From Streptomyces sp. NRRL F-6131 (GTDB lineage Bacteria; Actinomycetota; Actinomycetes; Streptomycetales; Streptomycetaceae), in the NCBI GenBank assembly GCA_000719695.1, contig JOHN01000119.1:1-9640 (forward strand): DNA of 9,640 nt, given 5' to 3'. Both the position numbers and the translations under genes were made by a program. This document shows positions 1 to 4,724 of this stretch, in pieces. A model generated the notes under the pieces. That model saw nothing but the letters and a program-made list of their open reading frames with translations. It was not told the origin of the DNA and made no database searches. How positions within the stretch are numbered: the first letter of the stretch is position 1; each line of letters starts with the position of its first letter.

Positions 1-53
1 AGCGCCGATGGTACTGCAGGGGGGACCCTGTGGGAGAGTAGGACGCCGCCGAA
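1..53 (+). rRNA. rrf: 5S ribosomal RNA, 3' end only
   Basis: The first ~53 bases match the end of an actinomycete 5S rRNA. They include the loop E/helix IV stretch (GATGGTACTGCAGGGG then GACCCTGTGGGAGAGTAGG) and the closing helix I strand, which ends near GCCGCCGAAC. The 5' part, and presumably the 16S and 23S genes, lie to the left of the window. The exact mature 3' end is uncertain by a few bases. Identification rests on recognising the conserved sequence and on the strong terminator directly after it. Confidence 0.93.
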
Positions 54-64
54 CAATCATTCAC

Positions 65-101
65 AAAGAACCCCCATCCGGGATCCGGATGGGGGTTCTT
101 T
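65..101 (+). terminator. rRNA operon terminator hairpin
   Basis: A perfect 17-bp stem with a 3-nt loop (GAT). The left arm begins AAAGAACCCCCATCCGG at 65 and the right arm ends GGGGGTTCTTT at 101. It starts about 12 bases after the 5S rRNA end, and the final TTCTTT gives a short U-run in the plus-strand transcript. The convergent gene ending at 119 may use the same hairpin from the other side, although on that strand no U-run follows it. Confidence 0.9.
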
Positions 102-118
102 GCGTTCGGCGGGTGAAT

Positions 119-463
119 TCAGCTGCCGTTGTAGGAGCCGACGGTGGCGTCGTTCAGGGCGTTGATGGCGTCGTCCCCGGCGACCTGGTTGCCGTCGCCC
201 ACGATGACCGTGCCGTAGTTGCCGCCTGCGGACTGGGCGGCGCCGATGGCGGAGCCGCCCACCCCGCCGGAACCGTTGTAGGAGCCGACGGTGGCGTCGT
301 GGCCCGCGTCGATGATGTCGTAGCCGGCGACCTGGTTGTCGTCCCCGACGATGGTGGTCCCGTGGTTGCCGCCGGAGACGACGTCGGCGCTCGCGACGGT
401 CGGGACGGCGGCGAGGCCGGCGGCGGCGAGCAGGGCCAGCAACCGGCTGATCTGACGGTTCAT
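119..463 (-). CDS. small secreted Gly/Asn-rich repeat protein, function unknown
   Basis: A 114-residue protein. Residues 1-26 are a signal peptide: basic MNRQISR, a hydrophobic Leu/Ala core, then VASA before Asp27. The mature ~88 residues are two near-identical 35-residue repeats (31-65 and 80-114; 27 of 35 positions identical) joined by a Gly/Ala/Ser linker. Each repeat has the pattern GGNxGTxIVGDxNQVAG followed by DATVGSYNGS. There is no cysteine, no membrane anchor and no catalytic motif. Alternating small or polar residues with regular Gly/Asn turns suggest beta-strand stacking, as in solenoids or extracellular amyloids, but this is inference. It lacks chaplin and rodlin motifs. The ATG at 463 is preferred because the signal peptide begins there and GGAGA sits 7-11 bases upstream; the same frame stays open further upstream without a comparable start. 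It converges on the rRNA operon. Confidence 0.75.
   Translation of the reverse strand: MNRQISRLLALLAAAGLAAVPTVASADVVSGGNHGTTIVGDDNQVAGYDIIDAGHDATVGSYNGSGGVGGSAIGAAQSAGGNYGTVIVGDGNQVAGDDAINALNDATVGSYNGS
126..300. repeat. 28-bp identical copies inside the secreted repeat gene
   Basis: Positions 126-153 and 273-300 are identical over 28 bases, 147 bp (49 codons) apart. Both encode the DATVGSYNG end of the two protein repeats on the minus strand. Nucleotide identity exceeds what protein conservation needs, which points to a recent internal duplication or gene conversion between the two units. Confidence 0.85.
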
Positions 464-592
464 GTGGATTCTCCGCTTTCTGTCCGTGGACGTTCCCGTG
501 CGGGGCGAAGGCGACAGTAGGCGCAGCTTCCCGGAGCGACGGCCGATGGTCCACCGCCCGTGGCGTGTCGGCGGGCGCGGCACAGGGCCGAT

Positions 593-637
593 CGGGTCAA
601 CCGGGTCAGTCAGGTCGACCGGGTCAGTCGGGTCAAC
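593..637. repeat. five tandem 9-bp repeats
   Basis: Five adjacent 9-bp units on the plus strand: CGGGTCAAC, CGGGTCAGT, CAGGTCGAC, CGGGTCAGT, CGGGTCAAC. Units 1 and 5 are identical, as are 2 and 4, so the array is symmetric about the middle unit. Read on the minus strand it repeats GACCCG. It lies 130-174 bp upstream of the secreted repeat gene's start codon. A regulator binding one face of the helix would normally prefer a period near 10-11 bp, so a role as operator is uncertain. Confidence 0.7.
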
Positions 638-755
638 CGCCGGAACGGTGGCGGCCCTACGGTGTGGAGCTGCTGAGGGACCGCGTGCTGCTGACTCGGC
701 CACCCGGCCCTGTCCTGGACCGGCCGTCCCGGACACCCGGCCAACGCCGCGCTGG

Positions 756-798
756 CGCGGGCCGCCGGTGCGGCCGGTGCGGCCGTCGTGGGCCCGCG
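756..798 (-). terminator. possible terminator of the short-chain dehydrogenase gene
   Basis: Eight-bp inverted arms, CGCGGGCC at 756-763 and GGCCCGCG at 791-798, start 11 bases past the dehydrogenase stop codon. The 27-nt interval contains a direct repeat of CCGGTGCGG that can fold further. There is no U-run, which is common for terminators in this GC range. The large loop makes this a weak call. Confidence 0.35.
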
Positions 799-808
799 GC
801 GGGTGCGG

Positions 809-1546
809 TCAGTCCTGCGCGGTGGGACGGACGACGATCTCGCCGACGTCGACGCCGTCGGGCTGCTCGATCGCGTAGGCGATGGCGGAGGCGACGGCGG
901 CGGGCGGCATGGCGATCTCGTCGCGGCGGCGGACCATGGCGGCCGCGGCCTCCGGGCCGGCGCCCTTGCCGATGCCCTCGGTGTGGGTGAAGCCGGGGGA
1001 GACGAGGGTGACCCGGAGGTCGGGGCCCGCCTCCTGGCGCAGGCCCTCGGTGAGCACCTTGACCGCCGTCTTGGTGGCCGCGTAGACGGTTTGCGGCGGC
1101 TTGACGACGTGGGCGGCGGTGGAGCCGACGTTGACGAACTGGCCGGAGCGCTGCCGGCGGAAGACGGGCAGGGCCGCTCCGATGCCGTTGAGCAGGCCGG
1201 TGACGTGGGTGGCGACCATGGCGTCCCAGTCGTCCTGGCGCAGGTCGTCGAGGGGGGAGACGGCCATGGTGCCCGCGTTGGAGACGAGCACGTCCAGTCG
1301 GCCGAACCGGTCGACGGCCGTGTCCGTGAGGCGTCGGAGGTCTTCGCGGCGGGTGACGTCGACGACGAGGCCGGTGGCGGTGCCGCCCGCGGCGGTGATG
1401 CGGTCCACGACCGCGTTCAGCCGGTCCTCCCGGCGGGCGCCGAGGACGAGCCGGGCGCCCCGTTCGGCGAGGTGGGTGGCGGTCGCTTCGCCGATGCCGC
1501 TGCTGGCGCCCGTGATCGCGACGACCTTGCCCCGGATTCCCGACAT
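809..1546 (-). CDS. classical short-chain dehydrogenase/reductase (SDR)
   Basis: A 245-residue NAD(P)-dependent oxidoreductase of the classical SDR family, at the usual length. The Rossmann cofactor loop TGASSGIG is at residues 12-19. Arg38-Arg39 after the second strand favour NADP(H), an Asp63 motif (VVDV) should contact the adenine ring, and the NAG motif is at 90-92. The catalytic residues are Ser142, Tyr155 and Lys159 (YAATK), with PG at 184-185. The closest familiar type is the YdfG-like / clavaldehyde-dehydrogenase-like cytosolic SDR group. The substrate cannot be told from sequence. The ATG at 1546 is chosen because the Rossmann strand begins seven residues later and AGGAAAGG lies 10-17 bases upstream. 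The gene is divergent from the TetR gene, with probable operators between them, so TetR control responding to a small toxic or signalling compound is likely. Confidence 0.93.
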   Translation of the reverse strand: MSGIRGKVVAITGASSGIGEATATHLAERGARLVLGARREDRLNAVVDRITAAGGTATGLVVDVTRREDLRRLTDTAVDRFGRLDVLVSNAGTMAVSPLDDLRQDDWDAMVATHVTGLLNGIGAALPVFRRQRSGQFVNVGSTAAHVVKPPQTVYAATKTAVKVLTEGLRQEAGPDLRVTLVSPGFTHTEGIGKGAGPEAAAAMVRRRDEIAMPPAAVASAIAYAIEQPDGVDVGEIVVRPTAQD

Positions 1547-1578
1547 GGCCGGCCCCTTTCCTGGTGGTGCGCCGGTGG

Positions 1579-1596
1579 GGTGCACGGGTGTGCACC
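1579..1596. promoter_or_regulatory. GTGCAC palindrome in the dehydrogenase leader
   Basis: Perfect 7-bp inverted arms GGTGCAC and GTGCACC separated by GGGT, 33 bases upstream of the dehydrogenase start codon. It could be a third protein-binding site or a leader hairpin close to the ribosome binding site. It differs in sequence from the two AACGG-type palindromes nearby, so if it is an operator it may serve another regulator. Confidence 0.45.
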
Positions 1597-1619
1597 GGTC
1601 CCGGACGCTGACGTAGAGT
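1591..1619 (+). promoter_or_regulatory. possible promoter of the TetR gene
   Basis: TAGAGT at 1614-1619 resembles a -10 hexamer. The matching -35 position, 17 bp upstream, holds TGCACC (1591-1596), which is a poor match. Transcription would start near 1626, inside the 1621-1642 palindrome, as expected for an autorepressed gene. The divergent dehydrogenase promoter could not be placed with confidence. Confidence 0.25.
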
Positions 1620-1620
1620 G

Positions 1621-1642
1621 AAAACGGAGGAACCCCCGTTTT
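1621..1642. promoter_or_regulatory. likely TetR-family operator 1
   Basis: A 22-bp interrupted palindrome with left arm AAAACGGAGGA and right arm ACCCCCGTTTT; 9 of 11 positions are symmetric. It lies in the divergent region between the dehydrogenase and the TetR gene, 70 bp before the TetR start. Length, symmetry and location are typical of a TetR dimer site. Confidence 0.6.
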
Positions 1643-1652
1643 CCTGGAGGCT

Positions 1653-1672
1653 AAGTGGGGGCGCCTCCGTTT
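1653..1672. promoter_or_regulatory. likely TetR-family operator 2
   Basis: A weaker 20-bp palindrome with arms AAGTGGGGGC and GCCTCCGTTT (7 of 10 symmetric). Its CCTCCGTTT half is the reverse complement of AAACGGAGG in operator 1, so the two are diverged copies of one site. Centre-to-centre distance is about 31 bp, near three helical turns, which would put two dimers on the same DNA face. Confidence 0.5.
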
Positions 1673-1711
1673 GGCAACCCGAGGGCGGACAGGAGAGGAC
1701 GGCGGACGCGG

Positions 1712-2284
1712 ATGACCGACGGAGTGCAGCGACCGTTGCGGGCCGACGCGCGGCGCAACCGGGAGAAGATCCTCGCCGCCGCCGTGCGGGTGTTCACGGC
1801 CCAGGGGCTGGACGCGCAGCTGGAACGCGTCGCCAAGGAGGCGGGCGTGGGCAGCGCGACCCTGTACCGCAACTTCCCCACCAGGGAGGCCCTGGTCGAG
1901 GCGGTCTACCGGAACGAGGTGGCCCGGCTCTGCGAGTCGGCGCCCGCGCTGCTCGCCGAGCACCCGCCGGCCGAGGCCCTGCGGGCCTGGACCCGGCTCT
2001 TCCTCGACTACGTCACGGCCAAGTACGGCATGATCGACGCCCTGCGCGCCATCGCCGCGGCGGGGGAGAGCCCCTACGGTCACAGCCGGGAGCTGATCCG
2101 GGACGCGATCGCGACGCTGCTGGACGCCTGTGCGGCCGCCGGGGTGATCCGTACCGACATCGGCCCCGTCGACCTCGCCGCCGCCCTGGAGGGCATCGCC
2201 CTCACCTCGGGGGGCGCCGACCGCCGCCCGCAGGCCGAACGGCTGCTCGACCTCACCCTGGACGGGCTGGCGGTCCGGCGCTGA
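1712..2284 (+). CDS. TetR/AcrR-family transcriptional repressor
   Basis: A 190-residue one-domain-plus-ligand-domain regulator of normal TetR length. Residues 14-60 form the DNA-binding domain: RRNREKILAAAVRVF opens helix 1, and the helix-turn-helix covers about 36-55 (LERVAKEAGVGSATLYRNF), with the family-typical LYRNFPTREAL. The rest is the helical ligand and dimer domain, of the C-terminal type seen in many actinomycete regulators. The ATG at 1712 follows AGGAGAGG with 13 bases between; the same frame is open back to 1655 but begins there within operator DNA, so 1712 is preferred. It is divergent from the SDR gene and most likely represses both genes through the palindromes at 1621-1672. 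The ligand is unknown. It ends 42 bp before the stop of the convergent alcohol dehydrogenase gene, with no obvious strong terminator. Confidence 0.93.
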   Translation: MTDGVQRPLRADARRNREKILAAAVRVFTAQGLDAQLERVAKEAGVGSATLYRNFPTREALVEAVYRNEVARLCESAPALLAEHPPAEALRAWTRLFLDYVTAKYGMIDALRAIAAAGESPYGHSRELIRDAIATLLDACAAAGVIRTDIGPVDLAAALEGIALTSGGADRRPQAERLLDLTLDGLAVRR

Positions 2285-2297
2285 GGCCGCGGCCGGA

Positions 2298-2345
2298 GGA
2301 TCGGCCGTGGACGCGGGCGCGGCGGATCAGCCGTAGACGCGGGCG
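2298..2345. repeat. tandem duplication of the alcohol dehydrogenase gene end
   Basis: Two 22-bp copies (2298-2319 and 2324-2345, period 26 bp) match at 20 of 22 bases. The right copy holds the last codons (Ala-Arg-Val-Tyr-Gly) and stop of the alcohol dehydrogenase on the minus strand. The left copy sits just past the stop, in the gap to the TetR gene, and has changed the Tyr and stop codons. It looks like a small replication-slippage duplication of the gene's tail. Confidence 0.7.
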
Positions 2346-3487
2346 TAGAGGTCCTCGATCTGGGCGGCGGTGGGGACGGCGGGGTTGTTGGCCGGGGAGC
2401 CGGAGGCCAGGGCCTGTTCGGCCATGACGGGGGTGAGGCGGGTCCAGTCGGCGTGGTCGATGCCGTAGCTGCGGGGGGTGGGGACGTCCAGGTCGCGACA
2501 GAGGGTGTGCAGGGCGTCGACGAGCTTGTCGGCGGCCGCGGCGTCGGCGTCGTCGGCGGTGGCCGCGCCCAGGGCGCGGGCGCAGTCGGCGTAGCGCCCG
2601 GGTGCCGCGGGGACGGAGAAGGCCGTCACCGCGGGGAACAGCATGGCGTTCGACAGGCCGTGGGCGACGTGGAAGTGGGCGCCGATCGGGCGGCTCATGC
2701 CGTGCACCAGGGCGACGCTGGAGTTGGAGAAGGCGATGCCGGCCTGGGTCGCCGCGAGCATCATCGCCTCGCGGGCCGCGGCGTCCGAGCCGTCCGCGTA
2801 GGCGCGGCGCAGATGGCGGCCGATGGTGGTGATCGCGGTGAGCGCGAGGCCGTCCGTGAAGGGGCTCGCCCTGCGGCTGACGTAGGCCTCGACGGCGTGG
2901 GTGAGGGCGTCGACGCCGGTGTCGGCGGTCAGTCGGGGCGGCATCGACAGGGTCAGCTCCATGTCGACGACGGCGGCGAGCGGCTGGAACGCCGGCCCCA
3001 TGCAGAGCATCTTCTCGTCGGTGGCGCTGTCGGTGATGACCGTGACCTGGGTCGCCTCCGAGCCGCTGCCGGCGGTGGTGGGGACGGCGATCACCGGGAG
3101 CGCGGGCCCGAGGTTGACGTGCGGCGCCTTGTAGTCGCGCATCCGGCCGCCCTGGACGCCCAGCAGGGCGAGGGCCTTGGCGGTGTCCATCGGGCTTCCG
3201 CCGCCGAAGCCGACGACCGAGTCCGCCCCGTGGTCGTGCAGCGCCCTCAGACCCGGCGTCAGGGAGTCGGTCGTCGGGTCCGGCACGGTGTCGGAGAACA
3301 CCGCCGGGTGCAGTCCGGCCCGGCGCAGCGTCGCCGTCAGGCGGTCGGCCGCGCCGCTGCCCACCAGGAACGCGTCGGTGACCACGAGCGGGCGGCTCAG
3401 CCCCAGCCCCGCGACGACGGAGCCCAGTTCGTCGGCGGCGCCGCGGCCGACACGCAGGATCCGGGGCAGGGACAGGTTGGCGACCAC
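2327..3487 (-). CDS. iron-containing (group III) alcohol dehydrogenase
   Basis: A 386-residue cytosolic NAD(P)-dependent oxidoreductase of the Fe-ADH family, full length. The N-terminal nucleotide domain has GGGSPMD at 95-101 and PTTAGSGSE at 136-144. The C-terminal helical domain carries the four divalent-metal ligands Asp193, His197 (DALTHAVEAY), His262 (HGMSRPIG) and His276 (HFHVAHG), all present, so the enzyme should be active. Family members reduce aldehydes or oxidise alcohols, 1,2- and 1,3-diols or lactaldehyde, and some are maleylacetate reductases; the HGMSRPIGAHFHVAHG block is of the diol/alcohol dehydrogenase kind rather than the maleylacetate reductase kind. The start is GTG at 3487 with GAGAGG about 7-12 bases upstream. 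It is divergent from a LysR-type gene across 137 bp, which suggests inducible control by that regulator. Confidence 0.94.
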   Translation of the reverse strand: MVANLSLPRILRVGRGAADELGSVVAGLGLSRPLVVTDAFLVGSGAADRLTATLRRAGLHPAVFSDTVPDPTTDSLTPGLRALHDHGADSVVGFGGGSPMDTAKALALLGVQGGRMRDYKAPHVNLGPALPVIAVPTTAGSGSEATQVTVITDSATDEKMLCMGPAFQPLAAVVDMELTLSMPPRLTADTGVDALTHAVEAYVSRRASPFTDGLALTAITTIGRHLRRAYADGSDAAAREAMMLAATQAGIAFSNSSVALVHGMSRPIGAHFHVAHGLSNAMLFPAVTAFSVPAAPGRYADCARALGAATADDADAAAADKLVDALHTLCRDLDVPTPRSYGIDHADWTRLTPVMAEQALASGSPANNPAVPTAAQIEDLYARVYG

Positions 3488-3545
3488 GGGCGACCTCTCG
3501 ACGCTGGGAGGAACGGCGGCTGGCTGCGGCGAGCGGGCCGGTTCG

Positions 3546-3575
3546 ACTCTGCCGTCCGCGCGGGTGTGCGTTCAA
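3546..3575 (-). promoter_or_regulatory. possible promoter of the alcohol dehydrogenase gene
   Basis: On the minus strand, TTGAAC (plus-strand 3570-3575) and CAGAGT (3546-3551) lie 18 bp apart and fit a housekeeping -35/-10 pair reasonably well. A start of transcription near 3539 would give a leader of about 50 nt. One copy of the GGGTGTGCG repeat (3562-3570) lies in the spacer, so a bound regulator could block or remodel this promoter. Confidence 0.35.
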
Positions 3576-3602
3576 CCGCCAATCGCGCAGACGGGGTGTG
3601 CG
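3562..3602. promoter_or_regulatory. GGGTGTGCG direct repeat, candidate LysR-regulator site
   Basis: GGGTGTGCG occurs at 3562-3570 and 3594-3602, 32 bp apart (about three helical turns). Between them TGTGCG (3565-3570) and CGCGCA (3584-3589) form a near-perfect inverted pair with a 13-bp gap, compatible with the dyad sites of LysR-type tetramers. The repeats touch both the alcohol dehydrogenase and the LysR promoter positions. Confidence 0.4.
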
Positions 3603-3612
3603 CGAATGCAGA

Positions 3613-3625
3613 TAGGCTGCGCCGA
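3613..3625 (+). promoter_or_regulatory. -10 element giving a leaderless LysR transcript
   Basis: GATAGGCT lies just ahead of the start codon; its TAGGCT hexamer (3613-3618) places +1 at about 3625, which is the A of the ATG. No Shine-Dalgarno sequence lies in the 15 bases upstream. This is the standard arrangement of leaderless mRNAs in Streptomyces. No clear -35 was found. Confidence 0.55.
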
Positions 3626-4632
3626 TGAGCTCCCGTTCCCGGCCGGACGGCCCGGCCCGGCCGGACCGGGCCCTTGCGGCACCGGTGAGCACCGGTCGGC
3701 TCGATCCGCGCGGGCTCCGGGCGGACGACCTGCGCCACCTGCTCGCCGTCGCCCGCACGGGGCGGCTGGTGAGCGCGGCCGACGCGCTGGGCGTGGACCA
3801 CACCACCGTGTCCCGCCGGATCACCGCGCTGGAACGGAGCCTCGGTGTGCGGCTGATGGAACGCGGCACGGAGGGCTGGGCCCTGACGGAGGCCGGGAAG
3901 GCGGTCGCCGAGAGCGCCCGCACGATCGAGGACGCGCTCGTCCGGGCCGTCGACGCGGTGTCCGGCCAGGACGCGCCGTCCCTGCACGGCACCGTCCGGG
4001 TGAGCGCGCCGGACGGCTTCGGTACCGTCTTCGCCACCCCGGCGCTGGCCCGGGTGCGCCGGCGCCACCCCCGGCTGCAGGCGGAACTCATCACCGTGAC
4101 GCGGGAGTTGCCGCTGCGCCCGGCGGGCTTCGACCTCGCGCTGACGATCGGCAGACCGCCGCGGAGCCGGCTGGTGACCGAGCACCTCACCGACTACACC
4201 CTGGGGCTGTACGCGGCCGACGAGTACCTCGCGCGGTGCGGGCCGCCGGCCACGGTCGCCGAGCTGCGGGAGCACCCGCTGGTCTTCTACATCGAGTCGA
4301 TGCTCCAGGTCGGCGACCTCGACATCGAACGCCATCTGCCGGGCACCACGCCCGCGTTCTCCTCCACCAACGTCTTCGCCCAGGTCGAGGCCACCCGGCT
4401 GGGGGCGGGCGTCGGGGTGCTGCCGGCCTTCCTCGCCGACCGGGCCGGGCTGCGGCGGCTGCTGGCCGAGGAGGTCGACATCCGGCTGCCGATCACCCTC
4501 GCCGTGCGCCGCGAGGCGGTGGCCCAGCCCGCGGTGCGGGCCGTCCGCGACGCCCTGCACCACGAGGTCGCCGAACGCGCCGCCGAACTGCTCCCGGCGC
4601 GCCCGGGACTACCCGACTCCGCGGCGGGGTGA
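3625..4632 (+). CDS. LysR-type transcriptional regulator
   Basis: A 335-residue regulator. A Pro/Arg-rich tail of about 30 residues precedes the winged helix-turn-helix: DLRHLLAVARTGRLVSAADAL at 35-55, then the recognition segment GVDHTTVSRRITALERSLG (56-74) and RLMERG. A linker helix follows to about 115. The periplasmic-binding-protein-like effector domain runs from GTVRVSAP (about residue 121) to near 320. It acts in the cytosol as a DNA-bound tetramer. The ATG at 3625 is supported by the adjacent -10 element and the lack of a Shine-Dalgarno site. A shorter start at the GTG of residue 21 would remove the odd tail but has no promoter evidence. The likely target is the divergent alcohol dehydrogenase gene; the inducer is unknown. 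Confidence 0.93.
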   Translation: MSSRSRPDGPARPDRALAAPVSTGRLDPRGLRADDLRHLLAVARTGRLVSAADALGVDHTTVSRRITALERSLGVRLMERGTEGWALTEAGKAVAESARTIEDALVRAVDAVSGQDAPSLHGTVRVSAPDGFGTVFATPALARVRRRHPRLQAELITVTRELPLRPAGFDLALTIGRPPRSRLVTEHLTDYTLGLYAADEYLARCGPPATVAELREHPLVFYIESMLQVGDLDIERHLPGTTPAFSSTNVFAQVEATRLGAGVGVLPAFLADRAGLRRLLAEEVDIRLPITLAVRREAVAQPAVRAVRDALHHEVAERAAELLPARPGLPDSAAG

Positions 4633-4661
4633 CCCGGGCGGGGGCCGCGGGGCGAACGCCG

Positions 4662-4705
4662 ACGGCGGCCGCGGCACTCGGGATCCCGAGTGCCGCGGCC
4701 GCCGT
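4662..4705. terminator. bidirectional terminator, perfect 44-bp palindrome
   Basis: Two perfect 22-bp arms meet at GGATCC with no unpaired spacer in DNA. It lies 30 bp after the LysR stop and 20 bp after the stop of the convergent CdtB-like fusion gene, so it should stop both transcripts. There is no U-run on either side, as is usual here. Confidence 0.85.
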
Positions 4706-4724
4706 TCGCGTCAGGCCGCGTCCG

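Larger units (their letters stand above)
464..808. other. 345-bp intergenic region
   Basis: No convincing gene is present. Going right to left along the minus strand, it should hold the end of the dehydrogenase transcript (inverted repeat at 756-798) and then the promoter and leader of the secreted repeat gene. A five-unit 9-bp tandem repeat sits at 593-637. The minus-strand frame of the repeat gene remains open through here and would read VDPTDPVDLTDPVDP across the repeat. However, it has no ribosome binding site and would bury the signal peptide, so I treat it as noncoding. Confidence 0.6.

Noticed and set aside
119..463. Chaplin or rodlin identity for the small secreted protein
   Set aside because: The chaplin cysteines and hydrophobic GN-repeat core are absent, and there is no rodlin similarity that I can recognise.
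593..637. CRISPR array or origin iterons at the 9-bp repeats
   Set aside because: There are no spacers between the units and no cas or replication-initiator gene nearby; units are too short for CRISPR.
119..736. 205-residue version of the secreted repeat protein starting at 736
   Set aside because: The extra N-terminus is read from the 9-bp repeat array and intergenic DNA, and would place the signal peptide internally. The ATG at 463 has a good ribosome binding site.
809..2083. 424-residue version of the short-chain dehydrogenase starting at 2083
   Set aside because: The extension is antisense to the TetR gene and precedes a normal Rossmann start; the ATG at 1546 gives the family's standard length.
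2253..4190. Minus-strand 645-codon open frame across the alcohol dehydrogenase and LysR genes
   Set aside because: Arg/Pro-rich shadow of both genes; no recognisable domain.
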